The position numbers and the translations under genes were made by a program. From an uncultured Clostridia bacterium (GTDB lineage Bacteria > Bacillota > Clostridia > Oscillospirales > Ruminococcaceae): a stretch of 5,501 nucleotides of DNA. The stretch spans positions 1 to 5,501 of the forward strand of contig CALMXN010000063.1 in assembly GCA_937871145.1 (NCBI GenBank). The letters are read 5' to 3'. The notes beneath the pieces were generated by a model. It was not told where the DNA came from. It saw only the letters and a list, made by a program, of their open reading frames with translations, and made no database searches. The first letter of the stretch is position 1; each line of letters begins with the position of its first letter. Below, one piece after another: positions 1 through 5,259 of this stretch.

Positions 1-60
1 CCAGCTCTAATTTTATAACTTATATTCCACAAAAAAATTTAAAAATTACTGACAAATACC

Positions 61-1014
61 TTGACAATCAGCGATAACGAGAAATCTCGGTTAGCATTAA
101 TAAATTTACGGCAGGCATTGTCGACGCTAAAGGCAATGCAAACATACTTTAACGAGATATGTATAGAACAAAAAATACTAATGGAAAAACATCAAGATCT
201 GTGCAAAAATGAAGATGAAGCATGTCAACGCCTGATGAGTTCATGCCAGTATTTTAATAAACACAAACCGAGTAAATACGTTAATAAGTATCAAATAAGT
301 ATTTGGTATGATAAGAACTATCAAGAGAAGCTTATAAAAACTTCAGATGCATTAAGTGATTTATCAACTGCATATTCCATAAGTTTCCCTAAAGATTATT
401 TCTTCGATGGGTTTCTAAGTCAATATCCGATTGTTGTGAACAATTTTGATATGACAGATGGTGATAAGCTTATGCCTCTCTTGTGCCTCTGCACTCCTTT
501 TGCCGAATTAGAATATGATTATTTGATTCTCTTATGTTGCAACAAACCCAATATATTAACTCCTAATGGGCTTAAGATTCCAAAGAGATTTTTTGAGACA
601 CTAAAACAATATGTTGAAAATGATGGAGAGCCTTTGATAAATGAATTGAGTCCACCTTTTCCTGTAGAGGTTACATCACAGATGGTAAACTGTTTTGCCA
701 ATGTATATGATGTTGAAAAACCTGCTGTTACAGGATACGAAAACGTTGACCGTGTAGGCGAACTTTTGTGGGCACTCTCAAAATCTCGACAAGTGCTAAT
801 CAGCAATAATCAGGATACAAAGTATTTAAATAGAATTGAAAAAAAGTATAAAGATGAAATTATAAAGATTCTTGCAAATACTAATAGTAAAATTGAAGAT
901 GAGGATTTTGCTGAAATTTCTAAGCTGTGCACATCAGTCTTTGAAGGGGCTGAATTTTTGGATGCAGAACTAAATATGTTTTATAATAATTTAATTGGTA
1001 TTTGTTCAGAGTAA
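61..1014 (+). CDS. Hypothetical protein, 317 aa, unknown function
   Basis: I do not recognise this protein. It is an uninterrupted frame from TTG at 61 to TAA at 1014, with bacterial-looking composition and no signal peptide or clear membrane segment. Residues 15-65 are rich in Leu, Lys, Glu and Gln and look helical, possibly coiled-coil. A hydrophobic patch, cysteine-rich for this protein, lies near residues 139-160 (LLCLCTPFAELEYDYLILLCC). The last 70 residues are again helical and charged. The start is uncertain. An in-frame TAA lies at 40-42, only TTG 61 or CTG 49 follow it, and neither has a Shine-Dalgarno sequence. The first ATG (136) has only AAAGG two bases upstream. The gene may therefore be 5'-truncated or start inside the called frame. 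It runs in the same direction as the next gene but is separated by 220 bp, so they are probably not tightly coupled. A cytoplasmic accessory or defence protein is possible but is only a guess. Confidence 0.7.
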   Translation: MTISDNEKSRLALINLRQALSTLKAMQTYFNEICIEQKILMEKHQDLCKNEDEACQRLMSSCQYFNKHKPSKYVNKYQISIWYDKNYQEKLIKTSDALSDLSTAYSISFPKDYFFDGFLSQYPIVVNNFDMTDGDKLMPLLCLCTPFAELEYDYLILLCCNKPNILTPNGLKIPKRFFETLKQYVENDGEPLINELSPPFPVEVTSQMVNCFANVYDVEKPAVTGYENVDRVGELLWALSKSRQVLISNNQDTKYLNRIEKKYKDEIIKILANTNSKIEDEDFAEISKLCTSVFEGAEFLDAELNMFYNNLIGICSE

Positions 1015-1234
1015 TCACTTATTACCTTTTTGATGTTCCTCAAAACTAACAACAATAGTGTTGCTAGATTTAAGTAGTTGTGATTTAAAAAGCCATTAAC
1101 AATTGGCTGCTATACATAGGTTGTAACATTTTTAATAAATATTGTAATAGTAAATAATGTTATTTTAACTTCTCATTATGTTTATAATGCGTAAATTATT
1201 TATAATATAGTAAAAATAAGCGAGGTGCATAAAT
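1015..1234. other. AT-rich intergenic region
   Basis: About 220 bp between two same-strand genes, with no ORF of note. It holds two weak hairpins, CAACA/TGTTG at 1050-1063 and AGCCA/TGGCT at 1091-1108. Neither is followed by a convincing T-tract on the plus strand, so I do not call a terminator. Two TATAAT hexamers occur at 1183-1188 and 1201-1206, ahead of the next gene. Neither has a good -35 box at the right distance. Confidence 0.5.
1183..1227 (+). promoter_or_regulatory. Possible -10 boxes and RBS for the 278-aa gene
   Basis: Exact TATAAT hexamers lie at 1183-1188 and 1201-1206. GAGGTG at 1222-1227 sits seven bases before the ATG at 1235, a good Shine-Dalgarno sequence that fixes that start. 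No convincing -35 element is visible, so the promoter call is weak while the RBS call is strong. Confidence 0.4.
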
Positions 1235-2071
1235 ATGTTAACGCTTGAGGCATACATCTCCAAACGGGAAAAGGAAGAAGGTGTGAATGAAACTAATACT
1301 GATGCTCGCAATGAAAATATGCAGAAGTGTATTAACTTCGTTATTGAATACTTCACTTCCTACCTTGATACATTTCCTGAAGATTCACAGATGGTGTTAC
1401 AGCAACAGAAAATTGAAAAGTATCGTCATATAATTAAGGATTATGAATCTGATGTTCAAAATTGGTGCATACAAATATATGCGGATTATGGTAAGCAAAT
1501 GACGCGTCAAATAAAGGGCATAGTTTTTGAAGATGATTACTTTTTACTTAGATATACCACTGAGGATTTCACGGCGCTTTCTTATGACGTCTATTCAAAG
1601 CTAATTCGTAAACTACCGTTTATACAAGGTCAAAATACTATGCTTCTTAGATTTATTCAAGAATATCATCGTCACGAAAGTACACCAACTTCTTGGGAAC
1701 GTTTTCCTTATATGATTGATGAATTAGTTGATGATTGGATAAATGACACATACAATAAATATGGTGTGAATTTGATTCGATTTGCAGAAAGTTGGGTTTG
1801 TTATTTTTCGGATACTGAAGAAATTTGGCCTCATTCTTATCGAATAAAATCTGATTGTAGCTATAGAAAATATGAATACGATTATAAGCAGTCCACAAAT
1901 TTATTCAATCTTGACTCACTGTATAGAAAGATACCTAAGACACCTTTTACTCGCGGAAAAAAGCAACAGTTTGAAATTCTACTCATGCATGAGTGGTTGA
2001 ATTCAATTGTTAGAGATAACAATTATTGGACGTTGTGCATAGAGAAAATCCATAATATATTGACCAAATAG
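1235..2071 (+). CDS. Hypothetical protein, 278 aa, unknown function
   Basis: I do not recognise this protein. The ATG at 1235 is supported by GAGGTG seven bases upstream, and the frame is open to TAG at 2069-2071. The protein is acidic/charged and unusually rich in Tyr, Trp and Phe, with no signal peptide or transmembrane segment, so it is probably cytoplasmic. Residues 1-30 are highly charged, a helical stretch follows at about 30-80, and the C-terminal half is aromatic-rich (SWVCYF, EEIWPHSY, NYWTLCIEKI). No nucleotide-binding loop or obvious metal-binding catalytic motif is visible. The stop lies only 10 bp before an integrase-arm-like repeat and 100 bp before a tRNA-derived att core. This places the gene at the extreme end of an integrated element, where cargo genes often sit. 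A defence or other accessory role is inference from position only. Confidence 0.75.
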   Translation: MLTLEAYISKREKEEGVNETNTDARNENMQKCINFVIEYFTSYLDTFPEDSQMVLQQQKIEKYRHIIKDYESDVQNWCIQIYADYGKQMTRQIKGIVFEDDYFLLRYTTEDFTALSYDVYSKLIRKLPFIQGQNTMLLRFIQEYHRHESTPTSWERFPYMIDELVDDWINDTYNKYGVNLIRFAESWVCYFSDTEEIWPHSYRIKSDCSYRKYEYDYKQSTNLFNLDSLYRKIPKTPFTRGKKQQFEILLMHEWLNSIVRDNNYWTLCIEKIHNILTK

Positions 2072-2081
2072 TAAAATGCTA

Positions 2082-2100
2082 AATAAGTACCATAGTACCA
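2082..2100 (+). repeat. Putative integrase arm-type repeat, left side
   Basis: AATAAGTACCA at 2082-2092 is followed directly by the partial copy TAGTACCA at 2093-2100. The 11-mer is identical to the one at 2338-2348 on the other side of the tRNA-derived core. Short direct repeats flanking a core are typical arm-binding sites of tyrosine recombinases. The role is inferred; the repeats themselves are plain in the sequence. Confidence 0.55.
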
Positions 2101-2114
2101 TTTTCTCAAAATGT

Positions 2115-2157
2115 ATAAAAAAGAATTAGCCGCGTAGCAATAAAACTACGCGGCTAA
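2115..2157 (-). terminator. Rho-independent terminator (minus strand), likely of the tRNA gene
   Basis: A perfect 12-bp inverted repeat (TTAGCCGCGTAG at 2126-2137, complement at 2146-2157) has an 8-base loop. On the minus strand it is followed by TTCTTTTTT (2125 down to 2117). It lies 13 bp downstream of the tRNA-Thr 3' end read on the same strand, as a tRNA transcript terminator would. On the plus strand there is no T-tract, so it is not a good terminator for the 278-aa gene. Confidence 0.8.
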
Positions 2158-2170
2158 ACCATTTGTATAA

Positions 2171-2212
2171 AGCTTGTGACGGGATTCGAACCTGCGACCT
2201 GCTCATTACGAA
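2171..2212 (-). other. 3' half of tRNA-Thr(CGU): att-site core remnant
   Basis: Read on the minus strand, this matches tRNA positions 32 to 73: anticodon loop TTCGTAA (anticodon CGU), 3' anticodon stem TGAGC, a five-base variable loop AGGTC, a T-arm with GGTTCGAATCC, the 3' acceptor strand CACAAGC, and one discriminator base. No CCA is encoded. The T-stem has one A-C mismatch (positions 51/63). The bases that should form the 5' half are absent: the adjoining CTGAA cannot pair with TGAGC and there is no D-arm. This is therefore not a functional tRNA but the duplicated 3' segment typical of integration into a tRNA gene. The polarity puts the inserted element on the right (2213 onward), with an intact tRNA copy expected beyond the window. 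Confidence 0.75.
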
Positions 2213-2252
2213 TTCAGACCAACGATTGTAGCAATGTAAGGCAAAGTGTCGT

Positions 2253-2279
2253 AAACCGCTTTATTATGCGGTTTTCTTG
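2253..2279 (+). terminator. Small hairpin with T-rich tail (weak terminator)
   Basis: A seven-bp stem, AAACCGC (2253-2259) and GCGGTTT (2268-2274), has an eight-base loop and is followed by TCTT on the plus strand. It is short and only moderately GC-rich. No complete plus-strand gene lies immediately upstream except across the att region, so its use is uncertain. Confidence 0.4.
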
Positions 2280-2326
2280 ACGTGATGTATTTTGGCTTGC
2301 GGTTGTTTTGAACGATTTGAGGTAAT

Positions 2327-2348
2327 AATAAGTGCCAAATAAGTACCA
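2327..2348 (+). repeat. Tandem 11-bp arm-type repeats, right side
   Basis: AATAAGTGCCA (2327-2337) and AATAAGTACCA (2338-2348) are directly abutting and differ at one base. The second is identical to the copy at 2082-2092. They lie about 120 bp from the tRNA-derived core, on the side opposite the left copy, which fits integrase arm sites. The function is inferred from arrangement. Confidence 0.6.
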
Positions 2349-2387
2349 CGTTTTTTACTATTGTATTTCAGCACGAATTATTTATAC

Positions 2388-2681
2388 TTACCCATCAACC
2401 CATATAAACTGACTTTCTATTTCGTAAAACGACTTTCCATTCCAATATTTATCATTCAGCAAGTGCTCAAGACAGTCAGCTTTGCTGGAACATTCGTAAT
2501 AATAGAATTCGTCAATAAAATGGTGAATATCAGGCATAAAACGGTCAATGTGTGTAAAATACAATCCTTTTTCTTTGCTAAACTGTACTCCATAGAAATA
2601 GTACAGATAACCATCGTAACGCACCATTTCATCCTGTATAGTAAGGTTGTCGATAAATTCGTTTATGTTTCCGGCTTCCAT
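2388..2681 (-). CDS. Putative immunity protein, 97 aa (second copy)
   Basis: This small, acidic, soluble protein is paralogous to the 97-aa protein encoded at 2754-3047. Their last 34 residues align without gaps and share CSS, NGK, YEIES and a terminal Gly, 13 identities in all. Both are single-domain and 97 aa long. The ATG at 2681 is set by a strong RBS, GGAGGTG (2689-2695 complement), seven bases upstream. Directly upstream and in the same frame lies a stub resembling the C-terminus of the toxin-like gene (2697-2744). This gene therefore probably once followed its own toxin copy, as an immunity gene would, and is now an orphan. Neutralising a cognate toxin in the cytoplasm is inferred from the array layout; I do not recognise a named immunity family. 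The minus-strand transcript runs on toward the att region. Confidence 0.72.
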   Translation of the reverse strand: MEAGNINEFIDNLTIQDEMVRYDGYLYYFYGVQFSKEKGLYFTHIDRFMPDIHHFIDEFYYYECSSKADCLEHLLNDKYWNGKSFYEIESQFIWVDG

Positions 2682-2696
2682 CTTGTTACACCTCCA

Positions 2697-2744
2697 AAAT
2701 ATTTTTTTGTACTCGTCGTATTCGCTTTGAGTTAATAGACGAGG
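2697..2744 (-). pseudogene. C-terminal stub of a second toxin-domain gene
   Basis: In the gap between the two putative immunity genes, minus-strand translation gives PRLLTQSEYDEYKKIF. This matches the C-terminus of the toxin-like protein encoded at 3047-3424 (RPLTKTEYEKYKKFF). Only about 16 codons survive. The rest of the toxin copy is missing, and the stub begins a few bases after the stop of the first immunity gene. It reads through a seven-A run into the RBS and ATG of the second immunity gene without a stop. Deleting one A would give YFGGV, resembling the FFKGV end of the intact copy, so a small frameshift may also be present. It is not functional by itself. Confidence 0.6.
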
Positions 2745-2753
2745 ATACCCGAT

Positions 2754-3047
2754 TTACCCGTATATAACCTCTATTTTGGACTCGATTTCGTAGATGGTTT
2801 TCCCGTTGAAAATCTTCGCTTCTTCAAACGACTTTTTTCTTTCTTCTGGAGAGGAACACTTGATGGAAAACAAGTAATCGTGTTGCGGTTCATTCCCATC
2901 AACGCTGTTCCAATAATCTACGGTCAGAATATAATCATCTTTTTCCTTATAGCCTTGAACGAAGTAGGTTGTTTCGTTAATCTTAAACTCAACTTCATCA
3001 CCGCAATAGATTTTATCCATAAAATCACTGATTATCATTCCAGTCAC
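2754..3047 (-). CDS. Putative immunity protein, 97 aa (first copy), coupled to the toxin-like gene
   Basis: This is a 97-aa, acidic, aromatic-rich soluble protein without signal or membrane segments. The GTG start overlaps the TAG stop of the upstream toxin-like gene by one base (TAGTG), and AGGGGG (3055-3060 complement) lies seven bases ahead. Translation is therefore almost certainly coupled. Key features are DEVEFKINETTYFVQGY near the N-terminus and FNGKTIYEIES near the C-terminus, the latter shared with the paralogue at 2388-2681. Tight coupling downstream of a small toxin-domain ORF is the usual arrangement for polymorphic-toxin immunity genes, so I infer it neutralises the product of 3047-3424. 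The family is not named with certainty. An alternative start is the ATG three codons later. Confidence 0.72.
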   Translation of the reverse strand: MTGMIISDFMDKIYCGDEVEFKINETTYFVQGYKEKDDYILTVDYWNSVDGNEPQHDYLFSIKCSSPEERKKSFEEAKIFNGKTIYEIESKIEVIYG

Positions 3048-3424
3048 TATAATACCCCCTTAAAGAATTTTTTGTATTTTTCATATTCGGTTTTGGTTAA
3101 TGGTCGAGCTTGTCTATTAGAAAAATCTCCCGGTGAATATTCGTGGATATGTAATACTGGTTTGCGTGAAGGGTCGATATTTTTCTCTGGGTGATATGCA
3201 ATTTCAAAACGTAAATAATGATTATCATCATATTCACGATACATTCGAAAGTCTCCTGCTTTATTGAGCAAAATATATGCCGAACTTGAATGAGCCTCTT
3301 CTGGCAATCCACCACTTGCTTTTTTATCTAATTTTTGCAAAACCTTAACTCCATTAATTTTATCTACTGTTTCATAACGGTATGCAACATTATTTCCTGC
3401 CGCATATGTTCCACGTCCACCCAT
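3047..3424 (-). CDS. Small MGGRG-type toxin-domain protein, 125 aa
   Basis: Small ORFs beginning MGGRG are common in prophages and mobile elements of Bacillota, where similar sequences also form the C-terminal end of phage head-morphogenesis proteins and are thought to be nuclease-like toxin domains. Here residues 1-12 are Gly/Ala-rich. A mixed alpha/beta core follows, with EEAHSSSAYILLN (43-54), REYDDNHYLRFEIAYH (63-78) and the HIHEY motif (92-96). The C-terminal helix is LTKTEYEKYKKFF (109-121). The paired histidines in HIHEY with H45 or H78 are candidate catalytic or metal-binding residues; that is inference. I chose ATG at 3424 rather than TTG at 3451 because AAAGGTGG (complement of 3434-3441) sits nine bases before it and because MGGRG is the family's usual start. 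There is no signal peptide. The downstream immunity-like gene overlaps its stop. It starts only 44 bp from the truncated IS21 remnant, so its original upstream region may be lost. Confidence 0.65.
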   Translation of the reverse strand: MGGRGTYAAGNNVAYRYETVDKINGVKVLQKLDKKASGGLPEEAHSSSAYILLNKAGDFRMYREYDDNHYLRFEIAYHPEKNIDPSRKPVLHIHEYSPGDFSNRQARPLTKTEYEKYKKFFKGVL

Positions 3425-3468
3425 ATTAGCGTACCACCTTTCTTGAAGCAAGGTAGTCGATTGATATT

Positions 3469-4188
3469 ATGTTACCGTCCTTCAACAAATATGCAAAGAT
3501 AATTCAACAACTGGAGCATGATGAGGGCTATTCTGATTTTTTGTTGAAGCTGATGAAATCCGAGCTTGACGACAGGCAACAAACGGCTCAGGAAAGGCGG
3601 ATTAAGAACGCGAAATTTCCGGTAATAAAGACCATTGCCGAATTTGATGCGCAAAGATTAGAACACGTCAGCGAGGGTTGCATTCGGCAGCTGGCATCAT
3701 GTGATTTCATCGGGAAACGGCAGAACGTGATTATGGTGGGAAATCCCGGCAGCGGTAAAACTCATCTTGCAACAGCACTGGGAATCTGTGCGTGCAGTGC
3801 AGGCTTCAAGGTGCGGTTTTGCACGGCAAGCACTCTGGCAACGGAGTTGTCCGAGGCACTTCAGGAAAGCAGGCTGTCAAGGCTTGAAAAAACTTTCAGC
3901 AAGTATGATTTGCTGATAATTGACGAGTTAAGCTACCTGACATTCAACAGAAGTCAGTCGGAGCTGTTGTTTCAGGTAATCTCAGAGCGTTCCGAGAGAG
4001 CAAGCGTCATCATTACAACAAACCTTGAATTTTCACAATGGACGCAGCTTTTTGAGAATGAAATGATGGTTGCCGCACTTGTTGACAGGGTGACTTTTAA
4101 TTCGCAGATACTCAACATGAACTGCACCACCTCCTTCAGAATGGAAGCGTCCTTGAGCAATGAATTACATACTTCTTTAATTGAGTAA
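3469..4188 (+). CDS. istB: IstB-like ATP-binding protein of IS21 family, 5'-truncated
   Basis: IstB is the AAA+ helper ATPase that works with the IstA transposase in target selection and strand transfer. Residues 91-98 form the Walker A loop (GNPGSGKT), residues 148-153 the Walker B motif (LLIIDE), and IITTN near 180 resembles the sensor-1 strand. The C-terminal part has the family's DRVTFNSQIL segment. The product is 239 aa against a usual 245-260. The N-terminus begins at LPSFNKYAK, a segment normally preceded by roughly ten residues of the family helix. The ATG at 3469 has no RBS at a proper distance (AGG is 15 bases away) and an in-frame TAG lies at 3454-3456, so the original start was lost at the deletion junction. 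With istA missing, the gene is probably not expressed as a working system. The core ATPase domain is intact by eye. Confidence 0.88.
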   Translation: MLPSFNKYAKIIQQLEHDEGYSDFLLKLMKSELDDRQQTAQERRIKNAKFPVIKTIAEFDAQRLEHVSEGCIRQLASCDFIGKRQNVIMVGNPGSGKTHLATALGICACSAGFKVRFCTASTLATELSEALQESRLSRLEKTFSKYDLLIIDELSYLTFNRSQSELLFQVISERSERASVIITTNLEFSQWTQLFENEMMVAALVDRVTFNSQILNMNCTTSFRMEASLSNELHTSLIE

Positions 4189-4189
4189 A

Positions 4190-4258
4190 TGGCTCATTTT
4201 TTTCTTAGCGACAGTGGCTCAAAATTTTCTTGGCGGCTGGCTCACTTTTTTATTGACA
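4190..4258 (+). repeat. IS21-type right terminal repeats
   Basis: There are three spaced copies of TGGCTC, each followed by an A/T-rich run, starting at 4190, 4215 and 4238 (spacing 25 and 23 bases). The last copy ends in TATTGACA at 4258. IS21-family ends carry several such repeats as IstA binding sites. The stop codon of istB lies two bases before the first copy. Confidence 0.75.
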
Positions 4259-4538
4259 AAGGCATTAATTTGCTGATTAAGTCTGGACATTCCTTAATTC
4301 TATCTTTATATGGTAAGAATTCATTTACAATAGTTAGTACCTGCGTTGAAGCTACTATAATCGACCAAATAAAGCTATATTTGCTCCAAATAGCCCACCC
4401 AGCAACAGCACCAGATGACAAGACTGCTAGTAGGATTATTATAGTTCGATTATTACGTATGCACTTTGTAAAATGTTCATTGTAGTATATAATTTCAAAC
4501 TTGTACTGTGCCATCTGATTCCAATATCTGTTTTGCAA
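4242..4538 (-). pseudogene. Two-transmembrane protein, N-terminal fragment cut by IS21
   Basis: Residues 6-31 form a conserved-looking amphipathic N-terminal segment (YKFEIIYYNEHF). Two hydrophobic helices follow at about 32-50 (ending GWAIW) and 54-72 (IWSIIVASTQVLTIV), then a cytoplasmic FLPYKDRIKE segment. I recall this layout, two helices followed by a soluble helical tail, from small membrane proteins of mobile and defence loci, possibly SLATT-like. The exact family is not certain. The reading frame crosses into the IS21 right end at residue 93-94 (base 4258), and its last residues and stop are IS-derived, so the soluble tail is lost. The apparent TTG start at 4538 falls exactly where the upstream methylase frame stops being recognisable. 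The true start is probably lost too, although ATG at 4514 remains available without a clear RBS. Confidence 0.65.
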
Positions 4539-5041
4539 TACGGTTCAGATGGAGAAATAATTCTGGATGGAACGTTGCCGTTTAATAGCTGGTATTTATC
4601 TTTGCGTGTTCCAAATAACTCAGCGTAATGTAACCTAGCTAACCTAGAAGACTTATTTGTGTTTTTTACAAATATATTAATGGATACACCTTGCTTAATG
4701 TCAAATACATTTTCATCAGCTGACCCATTCGGAGAAGTTTCGTGAATGTTAGAGTTTCCATGAAGATTTATTATGTATATTTCATCAAAAGAACGTAACA
4801 GATGATACCTCATACATCTAAATGTTGGGTTTAAAAGAAATCCATTGTTGTTGATGAAAGACAAAACTCCCGCACCGTTTCGTTCAAGCAGATTTTCACT
4901 ATAACGTATAAATTTAACATAATCATCATTAAGCCAATGTTTTCTTTCGTTGAAGTATTCACCGTCAATGTACTTATAATCATTAATGAGATTTGAAATC
5001 CATTCGTTGTTATTTGATGAAACGCCGCTATAAGGCGGATT
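4538..5041 (-). pseudogene. Type ISP restriction-modification enzyme, downstream fragment (methylase domain)
   Basis: The minus-strand frame is open from AAT at 5041-5039. It begins with NPPYSG, motif IV of N6-adenine DNA methyltransferases, and continues with segments characteristic of type ISP enzymes: NNNEWISNLINDYKYIDGEYF, NERKHWLNDDYVKFIRY, LSFINNNGFL, FDEIYIINLHGNS, ENVFDIKQGVSINIFV and ISPSEPY. These enzymes combine nuclease, helicase, methylase and target-recognition regions in one polypeptide of well over 1000 aa. Only about 168 codons survive here. Homology stops after SPSEPY at about 4538, where the sequence switches to the two-membrane-helix gene in another frame. The frame runs on meaninglessly to 4439. 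The fragment has no start of its own: an internal TTG at 4864 could be mistaken for one, but the frame and homology extend upstream of it to 5041. It is non-functional. Confidence 0.85.
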
Positions 5042-5128
5042 ATATATTATCTGGAGTATGCTCTCAGTAAGTACTTTAGGTTCTCCTCAATATACTTTTG
5101 GTATGATCGCTTAATTGCCAATGATCGT

Positions 5129-5191
5129 GAATTTAATAGGCTGTCAAGACCGCTTCAGCGTTAATTTTAGCCTTGATAGCCTATTAAATTC
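5129..5191. repeat. Inner 20-bp hairpin of the foldback element
   Basis: The arms at 5129-5148 and 5172-5191 are complementary at 19 of 20 positions, with one G-T pair. The 23-base loop contains a small CGC/GCG stem (5151-5160). Each arm carries a -35-like hexamer, TTGACA on the minus strand and TTGATA on the plus strand. No T-tract follows on either strand, so it is not a standard terminator. Confidence 0.7.
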
Positions 5192-5201
5192 ATGATATAC
5201 T
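5173..5201 (+). promoter_or_regulatory. Outward promoter with extended -10 in the foldback element
   Basis: TTGATA (5173-5178), a 17-base spacer, TG at 5193-5194 and TATACT (5196-5201) together match an extended -10 sigma-A promoter, with five of six bases in each hexamer. Transcription would start near 5208 and run rightward, antisense to the methylase gene. It would reach an RBS (AAAGGA, 5221-5226) and ATG (5233) within about 25 bases. Confidence 0.55.
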
Positions 5202-5232
5202 TCATGAAGCGATTATACGGAAAGGAACATTC

Positions 5233-5259
5233 ATGAACACAATGAACACCATAAACACT
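5233..5259 (+). repeat. Three tandem 9-bp repeats
   Basis: ATGAACACA, ATGAACACC and ATAAACACT abut with no gap, each differing from the others by one or two bases. They lie inside the foldback element, directly after its RBS-like AAAGGA. Confidence 0.6.

Larger units (their letters stand above)
2213..2387. other. Non-coding element end beside the att core
   Basis: No credible gene lies between the tRNA-like core and the stop of the minus-strand immunity-like gene. The stretch holds the small hairpin at 2253-2274 and the tandem arm-like repeats at 2327-2348. It reads as the non-coding end of an integrated element. Confidence 0.5.
3469..4258 (+). mobile_element. IS21-family insertion sequence, right-hand remnant
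   Basis: The remnant comprises an istB-type ATPase gene and the right terminal region. The end carries three TGGCTC repeats (4190, 4215, 4238) and finishes in TTGACA at 4258, matching the multiple terminal repeats and the ACA end of IS21-family elements. No istA transposase gene or left terminus is present: the homologous part begins at about the tenth codon of istB, around 3469-3475. The element is therefore a deletion remnant and not autonomous. Its base composition is visibly richer in G and C than its neighbours. The right end cuts into the two-transmembrane protein gene on the other strand. Confidence 0.8.

Noticed and set aside
1050..1108. Terminators in the gap between the two left genes
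   Set aside because: The stems have only five base pairs and no plus-strand T-tract follows either.
2171..2245. Functional tRNA gene
   Set aside because: Only positions 32-73 are present. There is no D-arm, no 5' anticodon stem and no 5' acceptor strand.
2361..2735. 124-codon plus-strand ORF opposite the second immunity-like gene
   Set aside because: It is antisense to a gene with a strong RBS and a paralogue, and has no plausible start signal.
2880..3194. 104-codon plus-strand ORF across the toxin/immunity boundary
   Set aside because: It spans two well-supported minus-strand genes and has no RBS or domain.
4189..4485. 98-codon plus-strand ORF after istB
   Set aside because: It starts in the IS21 terminal repeats and runs antisense through the two-helix protein gene, whose frame is clearly the real one. 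It has no RBS.
4439..4537. C-terminal extension of the methylase frame past SPSEPY
   Set aside because: It is out-of-frame translation of the two-helix gene and has no methylase character.
5120..5147. Minus-strand promoter using TTGACA at 5142-5147
   Set aside because: The -35 box is perfect, but no acceptable -10 lies 16-18 bases downstream. It is likely a by-product of the palindrome.
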